From a virus, in IMG/VR virus record IMGVR_UViG_3300031576_000148, positions 1 through 40,318 of that record: a stretch of 40,318 bases of DNA. The stretch is one strand, 5' to 3'. Below are positions 25,947 through 33,333 of this stretch, one piece after another. The notes under the pieces were generated by a model that made no database searches, was not told the origin of the DNA, and saw nothing but the letters and a program-made list of their open reading frames with translations. Each line of letters begins with the position of its first letter. Position 1 is the first letter of the stretch. The position numbers were made by a program, and so were the translations under genes.

Positions 25947-26181
25947 GATCCAGACGATATTGTTTGCCGCATTTGAAGGAGATAGTATCAAAGATGAAAT
26001 CTAGGTCAAAAATTGATACCATTGAAAGAACAAAAGGTAAGAAATGCACCAAGTGCAACAGTCCATCAACTTGGCTTGTAATGTACGGCTAAAAAGTGAC
26101 TGTGGGTTCACAACCTGCCTAACCTGTGTGATGAGAGAAAGGCAAGCGATCTTCCCACAATCATGGTACAATCCTCTATAA
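25943..26181 (+). pseudogene. Frame-disrupted zinc-ribbon gene
   Basis: ATG 25943 (ATGA overlap with the previous stop) opens 49 codons with the pair KCTKC and stops at 26092. The -1 frame, open from at least 26086 to the stop at 26181, continues with CGFTTC/CLTC and ends RERQAIFPQSWYNPL. Joined, the two parts make a sensible four-cysteine ribbon of about 78 aa. I see no classical slippery heptamer, so a mutation or a sequencing error is likelier than programmed shifting. Confidence 0.5.
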
Positions 26182-26306
26182 ACCCTAAAACCATTACTAT
26201 GAAATCGTTTTAGACAGGCGTGTCACGTCGCGCGGGTGACGTCACCCAATATCATCATATCATAACATCAATCATCATATACTATACTACTATACACTAT
26301 CATTTC
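26182..26306. other. Candidate replication origin (GC palindrome plus A/T-rich repeats)
   Basis: This gene-free stretch holds a 14-bp perfect palindrome, GGGTGACGTCACCC (26234-26247), in a locally GC-rich patch with further GTCAC/GTGAC inverted copies. After it come ATCATCATAT repeats (26251, 26271) and ACTATAC-type repeats (26281-26299). GC palindrome plus unwinding-prone A/T tract, directly before the recombination and helicase genes, is the usual look of a viral origin. A complex regulatory region is the alternative. Confidence 0.45.
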
Positions 26307-26322
26307 ACTATATTAATATAGT
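26307..26322. promoter_or_regulatory. Palindromic promoter/operator, copy 1
   Basis: ACTATATTAATATAGT ends 21 nt before ATG 26344. The centre TATATTAATATA is an archaeal-type TATA box and the whole 16 bp is a perfect palindrome. A similar half-matching sequence lies at 26281-26296 (ACTATACTACTATACA). Confidence 0.8.
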
Positions 26323-26343
26323 CCAAAATACACCCAAAAACCA

Positions 26344-26946
26344 ATGCAAAGTACGGAAGACACAACACTTGCAAAATTAGAACCTATGGACTACTCCATT
26401 ATGGACAAGCAGGACGAAGAGCAGATAATCAACGCAACGGACGAGCTAAAACAGGCTCTGGTGTATGAAATTGACAAGGGCAAGAAAGGGAAGGCTTTTG
26501 AGCTCTCATATGTAGGTTTGAAACACCTGACGTTGCTAATGTCGCAGGGTGGCCAAAGCCTTGAGATATTAGACTATAAGATGGAACTCTTAGGTGACAA
26601 GCCAGAAGAGAAGGTCTGGTATGCAACAGTCAAGGTACGCAACCAAAAGACAAAACATGAGAGTCTTGGCATGTCAGAGCAGCCATACTACTTTCAGGGC
26701 AAGTATGATCCATTTGGTAGGACAAAGGCATTATCAAAAGCTGAAAGAAACGCGTGGAGAAAGCAGATCCCAGAGCTTGAGATAAAGAAGCTCATAACAG
26801 ACGCGCAGGCAAAAGGACAGGTACAGACCATCGACAAGAGCAAGACACTTGACAAGTTCTGTGACTGCAAGTTAGGAACTAATTTTGTAGATTTGACAGT
26901 GACACCACCAAAATGCAGGACGTGTGGTGGCATTGTCAAAACCTAA
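26344..26946 (+). CDS. Putative ssDNA-annealing/recombination protein with zinc knuckle
   Basis: The 200-aa protein opens the replication cluster under palindromic promoter 1. Its core (about 50-145) has strands (LEILDYKMELLG, VWYATVKVRN) followed by FGRTKALSKAERNAWRKQIPE, which resembles the conserved A-x-[ST]-KA-x-RNA-[IW]-x4-P region of phage recombination proteins related to Rad52/ERF-type annealers. A C-terminal knuckle uses C172/C174 and the CRTC pair. RadA follows 86 nt downstream. Function is inferred and other DNA-binding roles are possible. Confidence 0.45.
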   Translation: MQSTEDTTLAKLEPMDYSIMDKQDEEQIINATDELKQALVYEIDKGKKGKAFELSYVGLKHLTLLMSQGGQSLEILDYKMELLGDKPEEKVWYATVKVRNQKTKHESLGMSEQPYYFQGKYDPFGRTKALSKAERNAWRKQIPELEIKKLITDAQAKGQVQTIDKSKTLDKFCDCKLGTNFVDLTVTPPKCRTCGGIVKT

Positions 26947-26961
26947 ATTTTTTATGGTGAT

Positions 26962-27036
26962 ATGATGGGTAAATACAAATCTTTGAAATCAAAACTCCGT
27001 CTACGAGGGAAGAGTTTCAGGGTGCACGTTGGATGA
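26962..27036 (+). CDS. 24-aa basic peptide coupled to RadA
   Basis: ATG 26962 (or 26965) opens a strongly basic peptide (KYKSLKSKLRLRGKSFRVHVG) whose TGA overlaps the RadA start as ATGA. The overlap is the same coupling used throughout this genome. It could be a DNA-binding microprotein or just a leader for RadA translation. Confidence 0.4.
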   Translation: MMGKYKSLKSKLRLRGKSFRVHVG

Positions 27037-28076
27037 AAGAGACAAAACCAAAAAAAGAGAAGAAGATCGACCCATACTCCTTTGAGGGAATACCAGGACT
27101 TGGACCAGTAAAGATCGAGGCACTCAAGCAGGAAGGATTCTACAACACACTGCAGGTTATCCACAAGACACCGACCTGGCTCAAGGATGTGACTGGCTGT
27201 GACAGGGATGAGGCCGGAGAGATTTTTGGATTAATGAAAAAAAGACTACGTGATGCCAAGGTCATACTCCCACAGGAAATGACGGGAACAGAGCTTCTGG
27301 CTGAAAGACTGAAGGTAGAAAGAATTGGCACTGGTTGTAATGCAATAGACCACCTACTAAACGGTGGCATAGAATGCAGGTGTATTACGGAAGTCTATGG
27401 TGAAAACGGCTCTGGCAAGACACAATTCTCACATACACTTACTATACAAGTACAACGAAAAAAGGAGGACGGAGGACTGGCAGAAGAAGGGAAGCCTCCA
27501 CCCATGGTGCTATACATTGACACAGAAAACACAATGAGGCCAGAGAGGATAATATCGATTCTAAAGGGCAAGGGTATGATAAAAGAAGACAAGGAAGCCG
27601 AGAAGTACCTGGATCATATCATAATAAGAAAAGCAACTGACGCGGTACAGCAGATCAACTACATCAAGGATGCAATTGAAATGGTACAACACGTTCCTAT
27701 CAGGCTAATCATACTAGACTCTGGAACTTCACTGTTCAGGTCAGACTATCTAGGACGCGGCAACACAAAGTCAAAGTTTGACCTAATGAATGAGATGGTG
27801 CATGATTTGAGGGCCATAGCAGAAAACAACAACATAGCCATTCTGTTTGTAAACCAGATATACCACAAGCCAGACGAGATGTATGGTGCTGATCCAGACA
27901 TTCCCTATGGTGGAAACATCATCGGCCATGCGATGCCGTATAGATTAAAAACAATGAAATCCGGCAGCAAACACAAGTTACGAATAAAAAAATCACCATA
28001 CCAAGACAACAACGATTGTGTCTTTGAAATTACTGAGGCAGGTGTTGTTGATCCAACAGCAACGGTGAAAAGATGA
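27033..28076 (+). CDS. radA: RadA recombinase
   Basis: The 347-aa protein is an archaeal-type RecA/Rad51 family strand-exchange ATPase. It has an N-terminal helix-hairpin-helix (IPGLGPVKIEALKQEGF, about 20-36), Walker A GENGSGKT at 123-130 (N replaces the usual F), Walker B LIILDSG with D229, and the late NQIYHKPDEMYG...GGNIIGHAMPYRL segment matching the L2/C-terminal region. Length equals that of cellular RadA. It probably serves recombination-dependent replication. The start overlaps a small basic ORF and the stop overlaps the next gene (ATGA both times). Confidence 0.93.
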   Translation: MKETKPKKEKKIDPYSFEGIPGLGPVKIEALKQEGFYNTLQVIHKTPTWLKDVTGCDRDEAGEIFGLMKKRLRDAKVILPQEMTGTELLAERLKVERIGTGCNAIDHLLNGGIECRCITEVYGENGSGKTQFSHTLTIQVQRKKEDGGLAEEGKPPPMVLYIDTENTMRPERIISILKGKGMIKEDKEAEKYLDHIIIRKATDAVQQINYIKDAIEMVQHVPIRLIILDSGTSLFRSDYLGRGNTKSKFDLMNEMVHDLRAIAENNNIAILFVNQIYHKPDEMYGADPDIPYGGNIIGHAMPYRLKTMKSGSKHKLRIKKSPYQDNNDCVFEITEAGVVDPTATVKR

Positions 28077-28294
28077 CAGATTACATATCGACTGACATAA
28101 TGTGTCCTGGTAGTGTAGACGGCAACAATCACACATTATTTGTAATATCACCAGAAACAGGGAACAGGTTTTGTTTTAATAAAAAATGTTACTGCATATA
28201 TTTAGGATCAGACCACGTTGCCTATTGGGAACATGGATTCGACCCACTGACTGCAAAGAGTTTCATTAAAAATGCCATTGAAGAGCGGAACTAG
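28073..28294 (+). CDS. Small cysteine-containing protein after RadA
   Basis: The 73-aa protein is joined to radA by an ATGA overlap. It contains C11 and a C-x4-C-x-C group (FCFNKKCYC), followed by WEHGFDPLTAKSF, which could bind zinc. The pattern is not one I recognise. It shares 23 nt with the next small ORF. Confidence 0.55.
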   Translation: MTDYISTDIMCPGSVDGNNHTLFVISPETGNRFCFNKKCYCIYLGSDHVAYWEHGFDPLTAKSFIKNAIEERN

Positions 28295-28385
28295 AAAATG
28301 CAGGGATTGTATTGGGACGGTAACATTACCATATGTCAGATGCCCACCATGTTGGGAAAAGTGGAGGGTTAAGACATTATCATAG
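28272..28385 (+). CDS. 37-aa zinc-ribbon microprotein
   Basis: ATG 28272 overlaps the end of the previous gene in another frame. The frame has CRDC and CPPC pairs separated by 13 residues (TGTVTL-like strand), a compact treble-clef or ribbon arrangement, and a basic end. The paired cysteines are unlikely in a random frame and argue for a real gene. Confidence 0.5.
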   Translation: MPLKSGTRKCRDCIGTVTLPYVRCPPCWEKWRVKTLS

Positions 28386-28471
28386 AGCATAGTGGTTGGT
28401 ATCATATACCACATAACAAACTGGTAAAACAACAAGACTTTCATTATTTTCAATATCCACAACAGACAAGC

Positions 28472-28771
28472 ATGTGTGGGAATCTGAGTGCCGATGGCAT
28501 ACATCTGACAATAGGAGGCAGTAATATTCAATTTTTTGACATCAGATGTTGTAACATCTGTAATGAATTATACCAAAAAATTGACATGGTATCAAGAAGA
28601 AAGCAGCGTTACCAAAAACCTTCTTTGGCCATGATACAAGATCTTCGGGAACCAGAGAACCAATGGCTACAAGGCGTCTGTAGCAAATGTGGCACTCCAG
28701 GTGTCTTTTGGGATGGTGGTAAAAAGAAGAAACATTATTGCAACAAGTGTATGGTTGTTATAGCCAGATGA
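28472..28771 (+). CDS. Zinc-ribbon protein with uncertain start
   Basis: From ATG 28472 the protein has 99 aa: a CCNIC pair near residue 28, a basic helix, then CSKC and CNKC forming a C-terminal ribbon. The frame stays open and protein-like upstream to 28373 (including SGWYHIPHNKLV and FHYFQYPQQ) but has no ATG, GTG or TTG there. Translation may start at ATT 28376, or the frame may once have joined the 37-aa ORF. Its stop overlaps the next ATG (ATGA). Confidence 0.6.
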   Translation: MCGNLSADGIHLTIGGSNIQFFDIRCCNICNELYQKIDMVSRRKQRYQKPSLAMIQDLREPENQWLQGVCSKCGTPGVFWDGGKKKKHYCNKCMVVIAR

Positions 28772-28884
28772 AACTCTCCTGGTACATGTCAACAAACCAA
28801 ATAATCCACTATGTCAGAAAAGGCAGATACATCTGCAAGAACTGTGCTAGACACTTCAACGATGACGGTACTTGGAAAAAATGA
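28768..28884 (+). CDS. 38-aa zinc-knuckle microprotein
   Basis: ATGA overlap with the previous stop opens a basic peptide with CKNCARHFNDDGTW. One CxxC pair plus a His could bind zinc as a dimer. Its own stop overlaps the following ORF in the same manner. Confidence 0.5.
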   Translation: MKLSWYMSTNQIIHYVRKGRYICKNCARHFNDDGTWKK

Positions 28885-28991
28885 AAGTAAAGAAAGAGGT
28901 TCATGCTGAGTTATTGAGGTTTGTTTCATTAGATGATTATCTTAAGTTATTGAGGTTAGCAACACTAATTGAGAAAATAAAAAAGAAATGA
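28881..28991 (+). CDS. 36-aa leucine-rich helical microprotein
   Basis: ATGA at both ends joins it to its neighbours. The sequence is Leu/Lys-rich (LLRFVSLDDYLKLLRLATLIEK in two parts) and would form an amphipathic helix. Its first codons (ATGAAAGTAAA) are the same as those of the next gene. Confidence 0.45.
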   Translation: MKVKKEVHAELLRFVSLDDYLKLLRLATLIEKIKKK

Positions 28992-29455
28992 AAGTAAACA
29001 GAACCAGAAGCTTTGCCAAGAAGGGAATGCGAGCCAAGGATGCTACATCAAAGAGGCCAGAAGAACAACTAGCATTCAACATCATACTGGCTCACCTGGA
29101 CGGAATCGAAATAGAACAGCAGTACAGGATAGAGTTCAACAGTAGGAACTTTGCAATCCTGGACATCTATATGGAACGAGATGGAAACTGGTATGCCATA
29201 CGGTTGATGGGACCACCACATGACGAGTTAAAGGCAAAGAGACACGACAGACTGCAGAAGATCTATCTTGAGAGACTTGGAATAATTGTCATAGACTTTG
29301 GCCATAACGACATGCCAAACCTGTTTTTGAGGAACAAGAGAAAGCTGAAACCAATAGAGCTAAACAGGGCATACCTAGAAATCAAAAAAGAACTGCTCAA
29401 GTATAATATCAAACTATCACCGTACGAGCTAAACGAATCCAACCTGCAGGACTAA
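28988..29455 (+). CDS. Vsr/DUF559-like nuclease-fold protein, active site altered
   Basis: The 155-aa protein follows the pattern of the DUF559/very-short-patch-repair endonuclease fold: an N-terminal helix with EEQLAFNIILAHL, the strand FAILDIY with D59, then the IRLMGPPHD segment and RHDRLQKIYLERLGIIVIDF. In active relatives the IRLMG position is IELDG, so the catalytic E and D appear as R72 and M74. It may be a structural or regulatory relative rather than an enzyme. ATGA links it to the 36-aa ORF upstream. Confidence 0.5.
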   Translation: MKVNRTRSFAKKGMRAKDATSKRPEEQLAFNIILAHLDGIEIEQQYRIEFNSRNFAILDIYMERDGNWYAIRLMGPPHDELKAKRHDRLQKIYLERLGIIVIDFGHNDMPNLFLRNKRKLKPIELNRAYLEIKKELLKYNIKLSPYELNESNLQD

Positions 29456-29470
29456 TTCCTTTTAGCTTCA

Positions 29471-29486
29471 ACTATATTAATATAGT
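29471..29486. promoter_or_regulatory. Palindromic promoter/operator, copy 2
   Basis: ACTATATTAATATAGT ends 22 nt before TTG 29509, the start of the ribbon-helix-helix gene, in a 53-nt gap. Confidence 0.8.
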
Positions 29487-29508
29487 ATGTATTCCTAGAT
29501 AGAAAGCC

Positions 29509-29856
29509 TTGTCAGAAGATAGACTGTTGTCACAAATATCAACCCGTTTCACATTCCAACAGATAAAGGATATTGAGGCAGAATGCGGGAAACATAAAAA
29601 ATTCACTGACAGAAGTGCAGGAATCAGGTATTATTTTGAACGCGGAAGGCAATTTGAATCACTATTGGAGATATACAACAACCCAGAAAAGAAAAAAGAG
29701 TTTGAGGGAAAGATGGTCTCTATTGCAAAGGAAAAGGACATTGAAAAGATAGCTGAAACGATGACCATCAATGAGATCAAGGCTGCAAAGTTCGTGCTTG
29801 TAAACATAGAAAACAAAAAAATCCAGCAGTTAATCCTGGATGTAAAGAGTAGGTAA
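29509..29856 (+). CDS. Ribbon-helix-helix type DNA-binding regulator
   Basis: The 115-aa protein has the Arc/MetJ-type layout at its N-terminus: a strand SQISTRFT (about 8-15), helix FQQIKDIEAECGKHKKF, then DRSAGIRYYFERGRQ. Dimers of this fold put the paired strand into the major groove of palindromic operators. The C-terminal half is charged and helical, probably for oligomerisation. It begins with TTG, fixed by the palindromic promoter 22 nt upstream. It is the best candidate regulator of that palindrome. MCM follows two bases after its stop. Confidence 0.6.
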   Translation: MSEDRLLSQISTRFTFQQIKDIEAECGKHKKFTDRSAGIRYYFERGRQFESLLEIYNNPEKKKEFEGKMVSIAKEKDIEKIAETMTINEIKAAKFVLVNIENKKIQQLILDVKSR

Positions 29857-29857
29857 C

Positions 29858-31825
29858 ATGTCAGAAATAGTATATACAGAAGCAGCCAAGGTCGATCACA
29901 TAATACAATACATCCTAAAGGTAGATTCTGAAACGTTTTACAGCATTCCAATACCAACAATCAAGGTTCCGTTTGATCCTACAGGTGATGGTCTTATTCT
30001 TGATTGGTTCTGTACAGACCCTGAAGATTTCCCAATGCTTGTCAAGGCTGCAATAATACAGGAACTGATGAAAACAAAAGGCAATGAAGTCATAGAGTTT
30101 GCAAAAAAGAACCTATCCGTACTGATAACAAATGCAAAACAGATCAAGATGCACGAGTGGGGACCAGAACACGAAGGTATGCCAGTGTCAGTTGATGCAA
30201 TGATAGTGTCACAAAACAAACCAGAAACTTATACGAAATTTGCAAAACTACAATGTGAGAACGGACACACGTTGGAAATAAGATCACTGCTACCAGAAAT
30301 CAAATGCTCACAATGTGATGGTATGATGAAGCTGAGTCAATCAAGTGTAAAGACTGGATACATAAGATCAGTGCTGATACAGGAGCCAGTGGACGAGGCA
30401 AAGAATGGCACTCCACGGATGTTTGATGCTATCATAAAAGACGATGATGTAAGGAGCACCTACATTGGCCAGAGGGTAAACATCATCGGGGTCTTCAGGT
30501 CAATACCACAAAAGTACAAGACAACAAACAGAATAATAATTTCAATTCTAACAACAAAGTCACTTGAAAACATGCAGGAGATGCAGGCCACACCAGAACA
30601 GGTTCAATACTTTCAGCAGATATTAAAACAGGAAAAATATCTGGACAGATTGGCAGAGTCAATAGCACCACAGATAAAATTTGAAACACTGGCAAAGACA
30701 TGTGTTCTTTTGGCTCTAATTGGAAGTCCAGAAAAGGAACTACAACGCGATATGGTGCACGTATTTTTACTTGGTGATCCAGCCATTGGTAAAACAGATA
30801 TCTTGGAATACATCCTATTTTTGGTAAAAAAATCAGCTATGGCTGTAGGTGGTACCATGTCAGGCTCTGGTGTTACTGTAACAATGGACACACTACCAAA
30901 CCGCCAGAAGATGCCACGGGCTGGGATCGTGCCACTCTGCAATAAAGGAGTTGTTTGCATAGATGAACTCAACCAACTGGACGAGGAAGATATTGGCAAG
31001 CTATACGAAGCCATGGAATCTGGAACAATACACTACAACAAGGGAGGCTTTGATCTGGAACTGGAGGCACGCACTACAATTGTCGCTGCAGCCAATCCCA
31101 TCTATTATGCGTACAACGAAGCACATACTATACTAAGTAATCTAAATCTACCAGAACCGCTTGTCTCCAGATTTGATACAATAGTAAACATGCAACGCGG
31201 GAAGAAGAGCAGTATTGAGCGCCAGGAGATAATAGACCACATCAACCTCATAGACAGGATAGGAATCATAGCGTATATCAAAAAGGCAAACCTTCTCGAG
31301 ACCCAGGATCTTAGTGCATTTCTCTCATATGCAAAAACATTCAATCCAGTTTTTACACCAGAGGCGGACAGGCTTGCAAAAGACTTTCAGTTAAAGATGG
31401 AGGAGATAGAACAAAAGGAGGGATCGCTTGCAATAGACAACAGGTTCTATCAAAGTATCAAGAGAATGTCAAAGGCAGTAGCTAGAATATATTTTTCAAA
31501 CGATGTGAAACCAGAACACACAATGCTTGCAATAGAAATCAAAAAGAAAGCACTGCAGACATTTGGAATGAACACAGAGGCGGGAGAGCTCGTACTCAAG
31601 CCGGCATCAGATGTAAAGGGTAGGGATCAGGCATTCAAGGTAGTATGTCGAGGACTGGAACAGCAAAACCCAGACGGTAGGTTCTCAGAGGATGAGTGTA
31701 TCAAGGCACTGCACACACAATATAACGAGTATTTTTTTAACATGGACAAGGCAGCAGTAGAGTTTGGCAAAGCCTACAACGCGGGTATATTGGGAAAGTT
31801 AAACGGTAGATACAAACTGGAATAA
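29858..31825 (+). CDS. mcm: MCM replicative helicase
   Basis: This 655-aa protein is the hexameric helicase that unwinds DNA at archaeal forks. The N-terminal domain (1-~245) includes a zinc site around CENGH and CSQC (about 130-150). The AAA+ module has Walker A GDPAIGKT at 306-313, Walker B VCIDELNQ with D369/E370, sensor-1 AAANP and the arginine finger R438 in LVSRFD. A C-terminal winged helix ends in GILGKLNGRYKLE. Length equals that of cellular MCMs, so it can probably replace the host enzyme. It shares the promoter of the upstream regulator gene. Confidence 0.95.
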   Translation: MSEIVYTEAAKVDHIIQYILKVDSETFYSIPIPTIKVPFDPTGDGLILDWFCTDPEDFPMLVKAAIIQELMKTKGNEVIEFAKKNLSVLITNAKQIKMHEWGPEHEGMPVSVDAMIVSQNKPETYTKFAKLQCENGHTLEIRSLLPEIKCSQCDGMMKLSQSSVKTGYIRSVLIQEPVDEAKNGTPRMFDAIIKDDDVRSTYIGQRVNIIGVFRSIPQKYKTTNRIIISILTTKSLENMQEMQATPEQVQYFQQILKQEKYLDRLAESIAPQIKFETLAKTCVLLALIGSPEKELQRDMVHVFLLGDPAIGKTDILEYILFLVKKSAMAVGGTMSGSGVTVTMDTLPNRQKMPRAGIVPLCNKGVVCIDELNQLDEEDIGKLYEAMESGTIHYNKGGFDLELEARTTIVAAANPIYYAYNEAHTILSNLNLPEPLVSRFDTIVNMQRGKKSSIERQEIIDHINLIDRIGIIAYIKKANLLETQDLSAFLSYAKTFNPVFTPEADRLAKDFQLKMEEIEQKEGSLAIDNRFYQSIKRMSKAVARIYFSNDVKPEHTMLAIEIKKKALQTFGMNTEAGELVLKPASDVKGRDQAFKVVCRGLEQQNPDGRFSEDECIKALHTQYNEYFFNMDKAAVEFGKAYNAGILGKLNGRYKLE

Positions 31826-31827
31826 TA

Positions 31828-31980
31828 TCAGTATTTGAACGTAATAGTTGTTTTCAACTTCTTTTTGAGGAGATCACGCTCTAGCAACATGTCATGGTGT
31901 TTCTTTTGAACCACAATGATTAGCTGGTCGGACCCCATAGTGCTTATACTTCCTTCCTGCTCAATAGTGACTGATTTCAT
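31828..31980 (-). CDS. 50-aa AbrB-like microprotein
   Basis: The minus-strand ORF begins at 31980 exactly 20 nt from palindrome copy 3, the same spacing as plus-strand genes. The protein starts VTIEQEGSIS, then MGSDQLIIVVQKKHHDMLLE and ends KKLKTTITFK. It matches the pattern of the other minus-strand microprotein at 38375-38536 (VTV...TISSQGPD...HIPRRMHEFLDE...KNLRITIKL). Both resemble swapped-hairpin AbrB-type DNA-binding proteins. It converges with the mcm gene. Confidence 0.6.
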   Translation of the reverse strand: MKSVTIEQEGSISTMGSDQLIIVVQKKHHDMLLERDLLKKKLKTTITFKY

Positions 31981-32000
31981 GATATCAATGGCTGAATAGA

Positions 32001-32016
32001 ACTATATTAATATAGT
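32001..32016. promoter_or_regulatory. Palindromic promoter/operator, copy 3 (bidirectional)
   Basis: ACTATATTAATATAGT lies between divergent genes: 23 nt before the plus-strand ATG 32040 and 20 nt before the minus-strand ATG at 31980. Both spacings suit leaderless transcription, so one symmetric TATA box probably drives both. Confidence 0.8.
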
Positions 32017-32039
32017 GCTGTTTTGTTGTATATGTTCCA

Positions 32040-32813
32040 ATGATACCGATAGATTGGAAATACGATATGAATGTCATAGATATAGATCACCCAAAACAGG
32101 CTCTTGGAATTATAGTCAGCCTGTCAAGACCGTCAAAGATGCCAGCATGGGGATACTCTCTACCAGCTTCAAGATGCATCACTGGAAGCAAGATGGAGAA
32201 AGTGAAAGGCTCTACTTGTTGCAAGGAGAACTGTTACGCAAAGAGAGGATGGTACGGTGGACGCAAGAAGGTCCAGGAGATACTGGAACGCAGACTGCAG
32301 GCCATACAAAACCCATTATGGGTAAACGCCATGGTCTACATGATACGATATCTCAGATGTGCATTTTTCCGATGGCATGACTCTGGTGATATACAGTCAA
32401 CTGCTCATCTACATAAAATATTTACAATTGCAGAGTCAGTGCCAGACTGCATGTTCTGGTTGCCAACAAGGGAGGAAAAGATAGTTGAAAAGTACTGGAG
32501 TCTGAGAGGCAAGATACAACTGTCAAGATTAAGACCAAACCTTGTGATACGTCTTTCATCCGCGATGATTGATGGTCCCCCACCAACTGCCCTGGCACAC
32601 AAGCTAGGAGTTGGAACATCTCAGGTTGTAACCGTAGGCAATACTTGTCACGCAATGGAAAAACTTGTCCTAGTAAACAATGGAAAGCAAGAGTACAGAT
32701 ATGGTTATTGCGGATCATGTAGAGACTGCTGGACTCCTGAAATAGAAAACGTTAGCTACAAGTTTCACGAATCAAATGTGGGAAGACCAAGAAATGAGCC
32801 AAGAGAAGAATGA
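32040..32813 (+). CDS. GP88-like phage protein
   Basis: The 257-aa protein matches the pattern of the phage gene-product-88 family: SKMPAWGYSLPASRC, GSTCCKENCYAKRGWY, FFRWHDSGDIQS and FWLPTREE, with a C-terminal cluster CGSCRDCW. Several conserved Cys suggest metal or Fe-S binding. The biochemical role of the family is not known to me; mycobacteriophages carry it among non-structural genes. It is first in an operon under palindrome copy 3 and overlaps the next small gene by 20 nt. Confidence 0.7.
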   Translation: MIPIDWKYDMNVIDIDHPKQALGIIVSLSRPSKMPAWGYSLPASRCITGSKMEKVKGSTCCKENCYAKRGWYGGRKKVQEILERRLQAIQNPLWVNAMVYMIRYLRCAFFRWHDSGDIQSTAHLHKIFTIAESVPDCMFWLPTREEKIVEKYWSLRGKIQLSRLRPNLVIRLSSAMIDGPPPTALAHKLGVGTSQVVTVGNTCHAMEKLVLVNNGKQEYRYGYCGSCRDCWTPEIENVSYKFHESNVGRPRNEPREE

Positions 32814-32913
32814 GAAGACAGTCTGGCCAATGATGGAGGAACGCAAAAAGGAACTAATCAAGTACTGCTATCCTGAAATCTACAAGAGACTGTATCCAGA
32901 TGAGACTTGCTGA
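32794..32913 (+). CDS. 39-aa hypothetical microprotein
   Basis: ATG 32794 lies within the end of the GP88-like gene. The peptide MSQEKNEKTVWPMMEERKKE continues into an aromatic LIKYCYPEIYKRLYPDE stretch. It overlaps the next ATG (32900) by 14 nt. Protein-like composition and overlaps on both sides support it; the function is unknown. Confidence 0.45.
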   Translation: MSQEKNEKTVWPMMEERKKELIKYCYPEIYKRLYPDETC

Positions 32914-33148
32914 TAGAATAATATTGGAAAAAGGAGATGCTGGATATTGTGCAGTCAGAATTGGATTTACACAGATTGAAGACACAGATCAAAAAGGCAG
33001 AAACATGATTTGGGAAAAAGCTGCTAAAATGTTACGAAGTCAGATTAATGGTGATGGCACTATAGTGGTAAGAAGATACGAAAAATTACAATGTTTCTTA
33101 ATGGTGCTTTACTTTACGCCTGATGAAGTTCCAATTATTTTGCCATGA
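32900..33148 (+). CDS. Hypothetical protein
   Basis: The 82-aa alpha/beta protein has strands around YCAVRIGF and TIVVRRYE and a helix WEKAAKMLRSQI. No family was recognised. It is coupled to the next gene by ATGA (33145). From here codon use shifts toward ATT/AAT/GAA compared with the structural genes. Confidence 0.5.
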   Translation: MRLADRIILEKGDAGYCAVRIGFTQIEDTDQKGRNMIWEKAAKMLRSQINGDGTIVVRRYEKLQCFLMVLYFTPDEVPIILP

Positions 33149-33333
33149 CACGACAAAATAGAATTGACGGCTTTGATCCCTTGGAACTATCACCACAGGA
33201 AGAACTGAAGGAAATCAACCAACATATACAACAAAAAAAGAAAAAAACAGAACTTGAACAGCAGCAGGAAGCACAGGAGATAGCATCACAGATGACAGAT
33301 GATATACTGATGGAGATACATAATGAATCCTAA
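33145..33333 (+). CDS. Small coiled-coil protein
   Basis: The 62-aa protein consists mainly of a Gln/Glu/Lys-rich coiled coil (QEELKEINQHIQQKKKK onward). ATGA joins it to the previous gene and it overlaps the HNH gene by 11 nt. No function can be assigned. Confidence 0.5.
   Translation: MTRQNRIDGFDPLELSPQEELKEINQHIQQKKKKTELEQQQEAQEIASQMTDDILMEIHNES

Noticed and set aside
32015-32380. 121-aa plus-strand ORF starting in the palindrome
   Set aside because: It is a shadow of the GP88-like gene, which has clear family motifs in the other frame.
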